The notes beneath the pieces were generated by a model. That model worked only from the letters and a program-made list of their open reading frames with translations. It was not told the DNA's origin and searched no databases. The translations under genes were made by a program, and so were the position numbers. Source: Thermobifida fusca NBRC 14071 = JCM 3263 (lineage in GTDB: Bacteria > Actinomycetota > Actinomycetes > Streptosporangiales > Streptosporangiaceae). From it: DNA of 64,000 nucleotides. How positions within the stretch are numbered: the stretch's first letter is position 1; every line of letters begins with the position of its first letter. This document shows, piece by piece, positions 34,802 to 43,951 of the stretch. The stretch lies in the NCBI RefSeq assembly GCF_001592045.1, contig NZ_BCWB01000033.1, forward strand, positions 1-64,000, written 5' to 3'.

Positions 34802-36367
34802 GTGCCTCACCTCAGCGATCTCATCCGACGGTATACGGCGCTCAGCACCGCAGACCTGGAGTGGCTCCACGCCCTGGTTTCCGACTGGCAGTTGCTCGCT
34901 GACCTGTCGTTCGCAGACCTGCTGCTGTGGACGCGGCTGCGCGAAGACAACGGGTGGATCGCAGTCGCCCAGATGCGGCCGACCACCGGTCCGACCGCAT
35001 ACCAGGACGACCTGGTGGAGACGATCCTGTACGACGCGCCCGCTACTCCGGGCGAGGAGGACCCCGTGCCCCCTCCGATGCGGAGCAAGCGTGCGCTGAT
35101 CGACCGGGCCTGGCGGGAGGGCCGGGTCTGCCGGGAAGGCGACCCGGACTGGTCAGGCGGAGTCCCGGTCCGGGAAGAGACGATCCCGGTGCGCCGGGAG
35201 GGGACCATGGTGGCGGTGATCCAGCGGAGCACCAACCTCAGCGCCGCGCGGACTCCCAGCCGTCTCGAACTCACCTATCTGCAGAGCGCGAGCGACCTCG
35301 CGCAGATGATCGCTGAGGGCAGCTTCCCGTTCAGCGACCAGGGCCCGCTCATGGTCCGCTCACCCCGGGTCGGGGACGGCCTGCTCCGCCTGGACCGTGA
35401 GGGCCGGGTCATCTACGCCAGCCCCAACGCCCTGTCCGCCTACCGCCGCCTCGGGCTCGCCACCGACCTCGTCGGCACGTCGCTGGCCCGGACCACCGTG
35501 GAACTGGCAGACGATCCCGACCCTCGGGACGAGTCCTTGAGCTGGACTGCGGGCGGCCGGGTCCCGCTCGAAGCCGAAGTGGAGGCCCGCGGCACCACCG
35601 TGCAGCTGCGCGCCATCCCGCTGATCGTCGGCGGGGAGCGGATCGGAGCCCTGGTCATGGTGCGGGACGTGACCGAGCTGCGGCGCCGGGAACGCGAACT
35701 GATGACCAAGGACGCGACGATCCGCGAGATCCACCACCGGGTGAAGAACAACCTGCAGACGGTTGCGGCCCTGCTGCGGCTTCAGGCCCGACGGCTGCAG
35801 AACCCGGAAGGGCGGGCAGCGCTCGAGGAGGCGGTGCGCCGGGTCGGCTCCATCGCGATCGTGCACGAGATGCTCTCCCACACCCCGGACGAGACGGTGG
35901 ACTTCGACGACATCGCCGACCGGGTGATCGAAATGGCGGCGGAGGTGTCGTCCACCGACAAGGCGGTTGTGGGGCTGCGCCGGGTCGGTAACTTCGGCAT
36001 GCTGTCCGCGCTGGTGGCGACCCCGCTCTCCATGGTCTTGGCAGAACTGGTGCAGAACGCGGTCGAGCACGGGTTGGAGTATGGTCCCGGCACTATCGAG
36101 GTGCGGGTACGCCGTCAGGCGCCAGCGCCGGGACCAGACGACGGTCGTCGAAGTACCGGACGACTCATCATCGAAGTCGTCGACAACGGAACGGGGCTAC
36201 CCGCGGACTTCGACCTGGAAACCAGTAGTAGCCTTGGACTGCAGATCGTTCGGACCCTGGTGACGGGCGAACTCGCGGGCCGGATGGAAATGACTCCCCA
36301 AGAGGGCGGCGGCACCAAGGTCCTGTTGGATCTGCCGGTAGACCATGAAGTGCAGTACTACAACTGA
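34802..36367 (+). CDS. pdtaS: PdtaS-type sensor histidine kinase
   Basis: A 521-residue cytosolic kinase: GAF-like domain (about 1-160), PAS domain (about 195-290), and a HisKA_2/HATPase module. The phosphoacceptor His is in EIHHRVKNNLQTVAALLRLQ, as in HWE/HisKA_2 kinases. N-box region LAELVQNAVEHG, G-box DNGTGLP. Same length and gene order relative to whiB1 as Mycobacterium tuberculosis Rv3220c-Rv3219. Its usual partner is an ANTAR response regulator, which is not adjacent here. No Shine-Dalgarno before GTG 34802. Confidence 0.88.
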   Translation: MPHLSDLIRRYTALSTADLEWLHALVSDWQLLADLSFADLLLWTRLREDNGWIAVAQMRPTTGPTAYQDDLVETILYDAPATPGEEDPVPPPMRSKRALIDRAWREGRVCREGDPDWSGGVPVREETIPVRREGTMVAVIQRSTNLSAARTPSRLELTYLQSASDLAQMIAEGSFPFSDQGPLMVRSPRVGDGLLRLDREGRVIYASPNALSAYRRLGLATDLVGTSLARTTVELADDPDPRDESLSWTAGGRVPLEAEVEARGTTVQLRAIPLIVGGERIGALVMVRDVTELRRRERELMTKDATIREIHHRVKNNLQTVAALLRLQARRLQNPEGRAALEEAVRRVGSIAIVHEMLSHTPDETVDFDDIADRVIEMAAEVSSTDKAVVGLRRVGNFGMLSALVATPLSMVLAELVQNAVEHGLEYGPGTIEVRVRRQAPAPGPDDGRRSTGRLIIEVVDNGTGLPADFDLETSSSLGLQIVRTLVTGELAGRMEMTPQEGGGTKVLLDLPVDHEVQYYN

Positions 36368-36381
36368 GACAAGGGGGCAGA

Positions 36382-36645
36382 TCAGACCGCGGTGCTCAAC
36401 CGGGCAGCGGGACGCAGGGCGCGGCGGCGCTTGAGCGCGCGGCGCTCGTCCTCGCTCATGCCGCCCCAGACACCGCCGTCCTGGCCGGTTTCCAAGGCCC
36501 ACTCAAGGCAGGCGGTGCTTACGGAGCAGCGACGGCATACTTCCTTGGCTTCTTCAATCTGAATCAGTGCCGGGCCAGAATTGCCGATGGGGAAGAAGAG
36601 CTCGGGGTCTTCGTCACGGCAGGCAGCGTGGTGGCGCCAGTCCAT
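36382..36645 (-). CDS. whiB1: WhiB1-type Fe-S transcription factor
   Basis: An 87-residue WhiB protein with Cys9, Cys37, Cys40 and Cys46, the same numbering as M. tuberculosis WhiB1, then GGVWGG and an Arg-rich C-terminal helix. WhiB1 is an essential nitric-oxide-sensitive sigma-A partner in mycobacteria. ATG 36645 follows GAGGAG by 8 nt. Tail-to-tail with pdtaS, as in mycobacteria. A CRP-like site lies 42-57 bp upstream, again as in M. tuberculosis. Confidence 0.93.
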   Translation of the reverse strand: MDWRHHAACRDEDPELFFPIGNSGPALIQIEEAKEVCRRCSVSTACLEWALETGQDGGVWGGMSEDERRALKRRRALRPAARLSTAV

Positions 36646-36989
36646 GCGGGTCACTCCTCACGGTGAGGCGGTCGGGGCGTCGGACTTGTGAAATACTTCA
36701 CGAAGTAGGGTGCTCGGATCCGTCGCAAGTGGCGTATTGGACGGGTCCCGCTACCTTCTTCGTGCGCCCCACACGGGCGGCTGCCGTTGGTTCCGGCAGT
36801 CGCTGGGCGCGGACATCCCTGAAACACGACAGCCGGGCCTGGGCACCAACGGTTAACACGCCCGTAACGTGCGGCGGTACTTTGAGCGTGGCAGGGTTAA
36901 GAGAAGCTTTCAAGAGAGATGGAGCACTAAAGCGCGATCAAGGGTGTCGCGTACGTCACAAGTGCCCTGAACTGGGCTTTTATGTCGCC
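36646..36989. other. Intergenic region between whiB1 and the lipid kinase gene
   Basis: No gene seen. It holds the CRP-like site at 36687-36702. The remaining 290 bp show no convincing ORF, promoter pair or terminator. Confidence 0.5.
36687..36702. promoter_or_regulatory. CRP-like site upstream of whiB1
   Basis: TGTGAAATACTTCACG matches TGTGA-N6-TCACA at 9 of 10 defined positions. In M. tuberculosis the CRP homolog Rv3676 binds the whiB1 promoter at such a site. Confidence 0.65.
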
Positions 36990-37925
36990 TTAAGCTACGA
37001 TTCGTAACGCCTTCGGAACCGATCGGAAATTGACCTGTTGTCGGTGTCCGAGGTATTCTCCGTCGATTTGGAATGGTCTGGGGTGTTGTGACCGGATTGT
37101 GAACTCTGCGCAGTTGTGCCAGGTGCGGTAGCCGCGGCCCCGCGGCGGCACCCCTTTCGCGGAGAACATCATCCGCAGCACGTTGGCGGTCGTGATCGTG
37201 TCCACCCTGGTCAACGCGAACACGTCCAGGTCCAATTCGAAACGCGACCGAGGAGTCGGCTGCACCGGCGACGGCCCCGCATACGTCCACGGCGTCGTAT
37301 TCGTCACCAGCACGAAAAACAGGTTCCGCACCGGAGGACGCCCCGGCACCTCCACGCTCAGCGAAGGATCCCCGCCCATCCCTCCGCGCAGGAACAGGCT
37401 CAACGCGATGGCGGTGTACAGGGCGGGGGTGGCCCGTCGCCCGCGCTGCCGCTGCCGCTCCACCTCATGGACCACCTCCGCGTCCCAGCCGAACCCCGCA
37501 CAGAACGTGAAGTAGCGTCCGTCATCCGGTCCGTCGATGTGCCCCAGATTCACCGTGCGGCGTGACCCGCTGTGCAGCGCCTCCAAGACCGCGCCGGTGG
37601 CCTCCACGGGGTTGGCGGGAAGGCCCAGGGCACGGACGAACACGTTCGCGCTGCCCCCAGGCAAGGCAGCGTAGAGCGGGCGCTGCTTCGCAGGAAGCGC
37701 GAGAATCCCGTTGACCACCTCGTTCACGGTCCCGTCACCGCCGAAGCTGACCACCAGGTCATAGCCCTCTTCAGCGGCCCGCTGCACCAGTTCCCGCGCA
37801 TGGCCCCGATACTCCGTCAACACCGTGTCCACCGCCATGTCGCTGGCGAGCGCACGGACAATGACGTCGCGCGAGCGGGGGGTAGCCGTTGTGGCCTGAG
37901 GATTCCCGATGAACAACGCGCGCAC
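36990..37925 (-). CDS. Diacylglycerol kinase family lipid kinase
   Basis: A 311-residue DAGK-catalytic-domain protein that phosphorylates a lipid alcohol using ATP. The nucleotide loop SFGGDGTVNEVVNG is at about residues 60-73, with the ALPGGSANVFVRALG motif at about 88-102 and the C-terminal FQIDGEYLGH. GTG 37925 has no Shine-Dalgarno, but TAGACT ends 6 nt before it, consistent with a leaderless mRNA. Divergent from the membrane protein at 38037. Confidence 0.86.
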   Translation of the reverse strand: MRALFIGNPQATTATPRSRDVIVRALASDMAVDTVLTEYRGHARELVQRAAEEGYDLVVSFGGDGTVNEVVNGILALPAKQRPLYAALPGGSANVFVRALGLPANPVEATGAVLEALHSGSRRTVNLGHIDGPDDGRYFTFCAGFGWDAEVVHEVERQRQRGRRATPALYTAIALSLFLRGGMGGDPSLSVEVPGRPPVRNLFFVLVTNTTPWTYAGPSPVQPTPRSRFELDLDVFALTRVDTITTANVLRMMFSAKGVPPRGRGYRTWHNCAEFTIRSQHPRPFQIDGEYLGHRQQVNFRSVPKALRIVA

Positions 37926-38036
37926 GCCGCCAGTCTATTGACCCTGCCGTCCAGCACGGTAGTGGACCGGAGACCGGTGCTGCGCGCCGAAGGTCCCGCA
38001 GAACAGGGGACCAAAGAGGCAGGTTACAGTGAAGCC

Positions 38037-38438
38037 GTGTCTCGACGACCGATCACCCTTCTCCTCGCGGCAGTGTGCGAAGGACTCCTCGGAGTGCTGC
38101 TGTTCATCCTCGGCGGCTACGTCCTGGTCAACACACTGCTCGGCAACGCGACCGACGTGAACTTCGCGCTCCCTCTCGCCGTGTTCGCCTTCGGCGGCAG
38201 CGCTGCGCTCTGCTATGTCGCCTGGGGCCTGTTCCACCTCAAGGAGTGGGCGCGCACCCCCATCGTGCTCACCCAGCTCTTCGCACTGGTGATCGCCTAC
38301 TACCTGTGGACCAGCGACCAAGTCCACCTGAGCCTCGGGCTGGGGGCGTTTGCGGTCCTCACCCTGCTCTTCGTGCTCGCCCCGCCGACGACCGCCACGC
38401 TCTTCCCCCCGGAGGGCGCGGCGAAGAAGCAGAGATGA
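38037..38438 (+). CDS. Four-helix integral membrane protein, unknown function
   Basis: A 133-residue protein with four predicted membrane helices (about 8-30, 42-64, 74-92 and 98-118) and a short basic C-terminal tail. No family recognised. GTG 38037 has no Shine-Dalgarno and follows TACAGT by 6 nt, so a leaderless mRNA is likely. Divergent from the lipid kinase gene. Confidence 0.68.
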   Translation: MSRRPITLLLAAVCEGLLGVLLFILGGYVLVNTLLGNATDVNFALPLAVFAFGGSAALCYVAWGLFHLKEWARTPIVLTQLFALVIAYYLWTSDQVHLSLGLGAFAVLTLLFVLAPPTTATLFPPEGAAKKQR

Positions 38439-38441
38439 CGA

Positions 38442-38467
38442 ACCCGCGTCACCGCGGTGACGCGGGT
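38442..38467. terminator. Terminator between convergent genes
   Basis: A 26-bp palindrome whose arms are ACCCGCGTCACC and its complement around GC; likely loop CGCG. Serves the membrane protein gene and the sigma factor gene. Confidence 0.6.
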
Positions 38468-38482
38468 AGGTCGTAGGCAAGG

Positions 38483-39286
38483 TCAGTCGTCAGCGGTGAG
38501 CGCCTGACGTAGCTGGGCGAGGGTGCGCGCCAGCAACCGGGACACGTGCATCTGCGAGATGCCGAGCTCCGCGGCGATCTGCGACTGGGTCATGTTGCCG
38601 AAGAAGCGGAGGAGCAGGATCTTCTTCTCCCGCGGCGGCAGACGCTCCAGGAGCGGCTTGAGGGACTCCCGGTACTCCACGCCCTCGAGGGACTCGTCCA
38701 TGATCCCCAACGAGTCAGCGACCGCGGGAGCGTCCTCATCACCGTTGTCTGGCGCGTCGAGCGAGACCGTGGAGTAGGCGTTGGCCGACTCCAACCCTTC
38801 GAGCACCTCTTCCTCGGACATCTTGAGGTACTCGGCGAGCTCGGCAACCGTGGGCGCCCGGCCGTGCCGCTGGGACAGTTCGCTGACGGCCTTGGTCAGC
38901 GAGAGCTTGAGCTCCTGGAGACGGCGCGGAACCCGTACCGCCCACCCCTTGTCCCGGAAGTGCCGCTTGATCTCGCCGACAATAGTGGGAGTGGCGTAGG
39001 TGGAAAACTCCACCCCGCGGCTCAGGTCGAAACGGTCGATGGACTTGATGAGCCCGATCGTGGCCACCTGGGTGAGATCGTCGAGCCACTCACCCCGATT
39101 ACGGAATCGCCGGGCGAGGTACTCCACGAGAGGGAGGTGCAGTTCGACGAGTTCATCCCGGATGCGCTGGCGCTCCGGCGAGTCTGGGTCGAGTTCTCCC
39201 AGACGTTCGAATAGCTCCCGCGCACGGGCCCGGTCAGGCGTCGAGTGTTCTGTTTGCGCCGTCAGAGCGGGCCCCCTTTCACTCAC
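38483..39286 (-). CDS. SigB/SigF-family RNA polymerase sigma factor
   Basis: A 267-residue group 3 sigma factor with region 2 (EYLARRFRNRGEWLDDLTQVATIGLIKSIDRFDL-like, about 54-87), region 3 (VPRRLQELKLSLTKAVSELSQ) and region 4 (LPPREKKILLLRFFGNMTQSQIAAELGISQMHVSR). Typical SigB/SigF family used in stress or development. GTG 39286 overlaps the RsbW-like stop (GTGA). Confidence 0.88.
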   Translation of the reverse strand: MSERGPALTAQTEHSTPDRARARELFERLGELDPDSPERQRIRDELVELHLPLVEYLARRFRNRGEWLDDLTQVATIGLIKSIDRFDLSRGVEFSTYATPTIVGEIKRHFRDKGWAVRVPRRLQELKLSLTKAVSELSQRHGRAPTVAELAEYLKMSEEEVLEGLESANAYSTVSLDAPDNGDEDAPAVADSLGIMDESLEGVEYRESLKPLLERLPPREKKILLLRFFGNMTQSQIAAELGISQMHVSRLLARTLAQLRQALTADD

Positions 39287-39708
39287 ACCGACTCCACCGG
39301 GTTGCGGCGCTTGTACAGGACGATCGATACTCGGTCATCAGAACCGACGACAGCGTCCACGTCACCGGCCAGCGCCGAGAGTACGGTCCACGCGAACGTG
39401 TCGCGTGCCGGTAGTCGCCCGTCTGAGGTGAGCACCGAGACACTGATGCGCATCCCGTCCCCGGTGAGTTCGAACTCCGTGGTCAGATCTGTACCGGGTA
39501 GCGCCTGGGTGAGGAGCATCGCGCACGCCTCATCCACACCGATGCGCAAGTCCTCGATCTCATCCAGGGTGAAATCGAGGCGGGCGGCGAGTCCAGCCGT
39601 GGCTGTGCGGAGCACGGAGAGATAGGCGCTGTCCGCGGGCATGCGGACGGTCACCGTGTCTCTTACACCCATGGCGTCCGCCGTCGGTACAGCGGTGTCG
39701 TTGGTCAC
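39283..39708 (-). CDS. RsbW-like anti-sigma factor (GHKL family), degenerate N-box
   Basis: A 141-residue GHKL-fold protein probably acting as anti-sigma for the sigma factor encoded next to it, with which its gene overlaps by 4 bp. The usual N-box (E-x-x-x-N-x-x-x-H) reads VDEACAMLLTQA, with Met where the ATP-contacting Asn should be, and the glycine-rich G-box is not seen. Kinase activity is therefore doubtful. GTG 39708 follows AAGGAGG only 3 nt away, an unusually tight spacing. Confidence 0.75.
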   Translation of the reverse strand: MTNDTAVPTADAMGVRDTVTVRMPADSAYLSVLRTATAGLAARLDFTLDEIEDLRIGVDEACAMLLTQALPGTDLTTEFELTGDGMRISVSVLTSDGRLPARDTFAWTVLSALAGDVDAVVGSDDRVSIVLYKRRNPVESV

Positions 39709-39974
39709 GTCCCTCCTTAAGGGAAGCGAGATTGCCGCTTGTAAGCAATCTATCTTGTTCCCCCCTGGTCCGTGCCAGGTGCACACTGATCTGTGGCGAC
39801 CACGGACGGTGACAATCGGGAGGGTACTGCCGAAACCGCACGGGAAAGCGAAAATTTTTGCGATATCAGTGTCCGGACGTCCGTGAGCGGGGGAATTGCT
39901 GCTCCGGGCGCGGCCGGGACAGCGGCAGCAACCCCCCGCAGACAGCGGAAGCCTGCCGGGTGCTTCCCGCTGGG

Positions 39975-40460
39975 TCACTGCTGGCCGAGGGCGGTCAGCG
40001 CCTCCCCGGTGAGCCGGTAGACCGTCCACCCGTCCATCGGCACCGCGCCAAGCGACTTGTAGAACTCGATCGCGGGCGTATTCCAGTCGAGCACCGACCA
40101 CTCCAGCCGACGGTAGCCGCGGGCTACGCAGATCCGCGCCAGTTCGGTCAGCAGCGCCTTGCCGTAGCCGCGCCCCCGGAACTCAGGGCGTACGTACAGG
40201 TCTTCCAAGTAGATGCCGTGGCGTCCGGTCCACGTGGAGAAGTTGAGGAACCACAGGGCCATGCCCACGACCATCGGGGAACCGTCCTCGGCGGTGTGCT
40301 CGGCGACGTGCGCGAAGACCGCCGGGTTCGGGCCGAACAGCGCGGCAGCGAAGTCCTCTTCGGTGGCTGTCGCGGACTGGGGCTCCTTCTCATACTCCGC
40401 TAGTTCGCGGACCAGCGCGGTGATGACGGGAACGTCGTCAGGCCGGGCCGGACGGATCAC
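39975..40460 (-). CDS. GNAT family N-acetyltransferase, diamine acetyltransferase-like
   Basis: A 161-residue GNAT enzyme. The acetyl-CoA loop RPEFRGRGYGKALL is at about 90-103, and the YLEDLYV strand before it is typical of spermidine/spermine and thialysine acetyltransferases, as is the WSVLDWNTPAIEFYKSLGA segment. Substrate is uncertain. GTG 40460 follows GCGAGG by 6 nt. Confidence 0.82.
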   Translation of the reverse strand: MIRPARPDDVPVITALVRELAEYEKEPQSATATEEDFAAALFGPNPAVFAHVAEHTAEDGSPMVVGMALWFLNFSTWTGRHGIYLEDLYVRPEFRGRGYGKALLTELARICVARGYRRLEWSVLDWNTPAIEFYKSLGAVPMDGWTVYRLTGEALTALGQQ

Positions 40461-40973
40461 AATAGACCTCGCAGCGGATACTCGGGAAGGACGATCTGAC
40501 CACGCGGCCCCGCACCAGGGGTGATGCGGAGGGCGGCCGCGGGCCGCGCGGACCCCGCACGACGGGGCGGGCGGCGCGGCACAAGAAAATCACGCTGGGA
40601 CACGATACCCGAGCGTTCTCCCGCAGAATGCCCCGATGCCCTTGCCACCAGGCGGTTCCGGGGCGGACGCGGACCTAAGGTGCACCCGGTGCAAAGCCCA
40701 CTTGTGGGGTGAGAGATATCAATGGTCCCCTCCTGGCATAGGTCTCCGGGACACCGTTGTGAGATGATGAAGCCACGGGCCACCCCCCGTACCGCTGGCA
40801 GCGCTTCCGCACAACCGTTGCGGAGAGTCTGACCGCCGCAACCGATCAAGCCGATCGGTGTGGACGTGTCCCACAAACCGCATCTTCGACCCTCTCCGCT
40901 CGCTGCTTCCCATCGCACACTGTCCCCGTCAACGTGGATGGGGACGCGCACGGATTCATTGAGGGGTTTCTAC
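40461..40973. other. Gene-free region upstream of malic enzyme
   Basis: 513 bp with no convincing gene. Short palindromes (a CCCAC-TT-GTGGG hairpin near 40700) and GC-rich repeats are present but nothing diagnostic. A long untranslated leader of the malic enzyme gene is possible; no promoter could be assigned. Confidence 0.4.
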
Positions 40974-42152
40974 GTGACCAGCGACCGCAGTTCCCGGCTT
41001 GACGACGATCCCGCATTTGCTCTCCACCGCGGGGGCAAGCTGGAAGTCCGCTCCACCGTTGAGGTCAACGACCAAAAGAGCCTGTCCCTGGCCTACACCC
41101 CGGGTGTGGCGCGTGTCTGCACCGCCATCGCGGACGCCCCAGAGCTGGCGGATACCTACACCTGGAAGAACAACGTTGTCGCCGTCGTCACCGACGGTAC
41201 GGCCGTGCTCGGCTTGGGGGACATCGGCCCGGAGGCTTCCCTGCCCGTCATGGAGGGCAAGTCGCTGCTGTTCAAGCAGTTCGCCGGGATCGACTCGGTG
41301 CCTATCGCGCTCGCGTGCACTGACGTCGACGAGATTGTCGAGACGGTGGTCCGCATGGCCCCGTCCTTCGGCGGCATCAACCTGGAGGACATCTCCGCGC
41401 CCCGCTGCTTCGAGATCGAACAGAGGCTGCGGGAGCGACTCGACATCCCGGTCTTCCACGACGACCAGCACGGTACGGCCATCGTGGCGCTGGCCGCGAT
41501 CCGCAACGCGGCCCGGGTCACCGGCCGCGAACTCAGCGACCTGCGCGCGGTTGTCTCCGGCGCAGGGGCGTCCGGGATCGCGGTCTCCCGCATGCTGATC
41601 CGGGGCGGGATCGGCGACATCGCGGTGGCCGACAGCAAGGGCCTGATCTACGAGGGGCGGCCCGGGCTCAACAAGTACAAGGCGGAACTGGCGGCCATCA
41701 GCAACAAGGCCGGTCTGCAGGGTTCCATCGAGTCCGCGCTGGCCGGAGCAGACGTGTTCGTGGGCCTGTCCGCGGGCGAAGTGCCCGAGGAGGTCGTCGC
41801 CACCATGGCCGATAACGCCATCATCTGCGCGATGGCCAACCCCAACCCTGAGGTCCACCCCGATGTGGCCCGCAAGTACGCGGCGGTCGTGGCGACCGGG
41901 CGCAGCGACTTCCCGAACCAGATCAACAACGTGCTCGCCTTCCCGGGTGTCTTCCGCGGGGCCCTGGACGTGCGGGCCACGCAGATCACCGAGAACATGA
42001 AGCTCGCGGCGGCCACCGCGCTGGCCGACTTAGTGGGCGACGATCTCGCCCCCGACTACATCATCCCCAAGCCGTTCGACGAGCGGGTCGTCCCGGCGGT
42101 GGCTGCCGCAGTGGCCGACCAGGCCCGCAAGGACGGCGTGGCCCGGGCCTAA
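40974..42152 (+). CDS. NAD(P)-dependent malic enzyme
   Basis: A 392-residue short-form malic enzyme that converts malate to pyruvate plus CO2. Motifs: [35 protein letters not shown] (quoted in part by GLGDIGPEA), [10 protein letters not shown], the GAGASGIA nucleotide-binding turn and [16 protein letters not shown] 40974 follows GAGGGG by 7 nt. Cofactor preference cannot be decided confidently. Together with kgd nearby it touches central carbon metabolism. Confidence 0.93.
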   Translation: MTSDRSSRLDDDPAFALHRGGKLEVRSTVEVNDQKSLSLAYTPGVARVCTAIADAPELADTYTWKNNVVAVVTDGTAVLGLGDIGPEASLPVMEGKSLLFKQFAGIDSVPIALACTDVDEIVETVVRMAPSFGGINLEDISAPRCFEIEQRLRERLDIPVFHDDQHGTAIVALAAIRNAARVTGRELSDLRAVVSGAGASGIAVSRMLIRGGIGDIAVADSKGLIYEGRPGLNKYKAELAAISNKAGLQGSIESALAGADVFVGLSAGEVPEEVVATMADNAIICAMANPNPEVHPDVARKYAAVVATGRSDFPNQINNVLAFPGVFRGALDVRATQITENMKLAAATALADLVGDDLAPDYIIPKPFDERVVPAVAAAVADQARKDGVARA

Positions 42153-42178
42153 CCGGAGGGCCGGAGGAGAGAGCGTGC

Positions 42179-42208
42179 GGCCCTGAGGCAATCCCTCAGG
42201 GCCGTTCC
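42179..42208 (+). terminator. Terminator after malic enzyme
   Basis: GGCCCTGAGG (42179-42188), loop CAATC, CCTCAGGGCC (42194-42203), then GTTCC. Confidence 0.65.
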
Positions 42209-42222
42209 CGCGCCGGCGCGGC

Positions 42223-43029
42223 TCACTCCGTGCTGCGCGGTGTCTGCTCCTTGTCCGCGTTGTCTGTGGCGCGCGACGCAGAGTCCGTCGGCGGGGGTCC
42301 CCAGCGGGCAGCGTCGCGGCGGATGATGTCGAGCGTCTCGTCCAGGATGCGGCGCAGGTCCGCGATCGCGGCCTCGCTGATCCCGCCGGTTTCGCGGATG
42401 ATGTCGCGGACCCGGTGGGTGAAGTCGTGCAGGATCCGTTCGAACCCGCTGCCTGCGGCGCGGTCCTTAGGCCCTTTGGGCCAGACCCAGCCGAAGGTGT
42501 GGGCGAACTTCTCCCACTCGCGGTTCCACGCAAACCCGTGCTCGCGCTCCCTGTCCCGGCGCTCCTCCTGCTCGTCAGCGGCCCGGCTCCAGACGTCGTC
42601 GGCACCGGTCTTCGCGCTCTCCTGCCGCTCCGAGCGGCTCCGCCGCGTGTGCTGGGCGGCGGCCTTCAGCTCTTCGCGCAGGTGGCTGATGGTGTCGCGG
42701 ACGTCGCGCTGGACCGCCTGGGCGATGTCCCGCACCGATTCGGTGATCTGCCGTTCCAGGTCTTCGAGGTCCCGTTCCCGTTCCCGCAGTTCTGCGCGGC
42801 CCTTGTCGGTGAGCCGGTAGACCTTGCGCCCGTTGACCTCTTCGTGGGTCACGAGCCCTTCCTCTTCGAGGCGGGCCAGGCGCGGGTAGATGGTTCCGGG
42901 CGACGGCGAGTAGATCCCCAGGAACCGGTCCCGCAGCAGGCTGATGATCTCGTAGCCGTGCCGGGGGCTTTCGTCCAGCAGTTTCAACAGGTACAGGCGG
43001 AGTCGGCCGTGGCCGAAGATGGTGGTCAT
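42223..43029 (-). CDS. PadR family transcriptional regulator
   Basis: A 268-residue regulator. The PadR winged helix is in the first 90 residues (LLKLLDESPRHGYEII, SPGTIYPRLARLEEEGLV, RKVYRLTDKGRAEL). It is followed by a long highly charged coiled-coil-like region (about 82-230), longer than in typical PadR proteins. Its ATG 43029 overlaps the DUF4097 stop (ATGA), so it is the second gene of the operon. Direct repeats CGACATATC at the operon promoter are the likely operator. Confidence 0.85.
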   Translation of the reverse strand: MTTIFGHGRLRLYLLKLLDESPRHGYEIISLLRDRFLGIYSPSPGTIYPRLARLEEEGLVTHEEVNGRKVYRLTDKGRAELRERERDLEDLERQITESVRDIAQAVQRDVRDTISHLREELKAAAQHTRRSRSERQESAKTGADDVWSRAADEQEERRDREREHGFAWNREWEKFAHTFGWVWPKGPKDRAAGSGFERILHDFTHRVRDIIRETGGISEAAIADLRRILDETLDIIRRDAARWGPPPTDSASRATDNADKEQTPRSTE

Positions 43030-43880
43030 GCGTCCCCCTTCGGGATCGCGGCTGGCGTGTCGGCAGCCCGGCGCAGCAGCGAGGTGGCGCCGGAGACAGT
43101 GGTCGTGGTGATCGTGGCGGGGTCGATCCCCGGGCCGATCGTTCCGCTGAGCCGGGTGAATCCGCGCGTGCTCTGCCGGTCCAGGCCGAACGCGGAGTCC
43201 AGGCGCCCGGTGGCGGAGCGCAGCTCGACCGTGGCCGAGGTGTCGGCCGGCACCCGGAGCGCGATCTCACCGGAGATGCTTCCCAGAGTGACCCGGGCTG
43301 CAGGAGCCAGGTCGATGTCGGCGAGGAGTTCCCCCGAAGCGGTTTTGGCAGACAGTTCGGAAAGCTGGCCGCCCGCGATCTCCAGGTCGCCGCTGACGCT
43401 CTTGTAGCCGAGCCGGCCAGTGAGGTTGCGGGCCTCCACATCTCCGGAGACCGTGTTGATCTCCGTGTCCCCGCCTACCCCGTCCAGGGTGATGTCTCCG
43501 GAACCGTTGCGGATCTGGGTTTTCGCGGTCAGTTGGGCCACCACGATCGAGGCGGTGGCCGCGGTGACCTCGACCGGGCAGTCGCGGGGAATGCGGAGGT
43601 TGATGGTGGCGCTGCGCCGCGGCAGGCCGCGGTAGCTGCCCAACTGGATGGGGCGCAGCCGTTCCAGGAGCCCGTCCCGGGTCAGGTCGGCGTAGGTGAT
43701 GGTGAGGATCCCGGCTTCGTGCGAGACGAGGAGCGGCTCCCCGGAGATTTCGGAGATCTCGAAGGTCGCCGGGTCGTCGGTGGGCAGGATGTTGACGTGG
43801 CCGCCGACGACGCGTACCCGCAGGGCCACGATCCCGTCCAAGGTATGTGTGGTTGGTCGGTCGATGGTCCACCGTGCCAT
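43026..43880 (-). CDS. DUF4097 family putative adhesin-like protein
   Basis: A 284-residue protein of repeated short beta strands of the DUF4097 type (pattern TVSGDVEARNLTG, SVSGDLEIAGG, TASGELLADI, SISGEIALRV), predicted right-handed beta helix. No signal peptide, so probably cytosolic. Function unknown; widely paired with PadR regulators in actinobacteria. ATG 43880 follows AAGGGGA. First gene of a padR operon with its own promoter. Confidence 0.82.
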   Translation of the reverse strand: MARWTIDRPTTHTLDGIVALRVRVVGGHVNILPTDDPATFEISEISGEPLLVSHEAGILTITYADLTRDGLLERLRPIQLGSYRGLPRRSATINLRIPRDCPVEVTAATASIVVAQLTAKTQIRNGSGDITLDGVGGDTEINTVSGDVEARNLTGRLGYKSVSGDLEIAGGQLSELSAKTASGELLADIDLAPAARVTLGSISGEIALRVPADTSATVELRSATGRLDSAFGLDRQSTRGFTRLSGTIGPGIDPATITTTTVSGATSLLRRAADTPAAIPKGDA

Positions 43881-43913
43881 CGCGGTCCCCTTCTCATCGG
43901 CGTCTCTGAAAAC

Positions 43914-43951
43914 ACGATATGTCGCGATGGCGGTGCTCTCAAGATATGTCG
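43914..43951 (-). promoter_or_regulatory. padR operon promoter with twin CGACATATC operator repeats
   Basis: Minus strand: TTGAGA (43942-43937), 17-bp spacer, TATCGT (43919-43914). The 9-bp CGACATATC occurs twice, at 43951-43943 directly upstream of the -35 and at 43924-43916 overlapping the -10, 27 bp apart, which suits repression by PadR. Confidence 0.65.
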
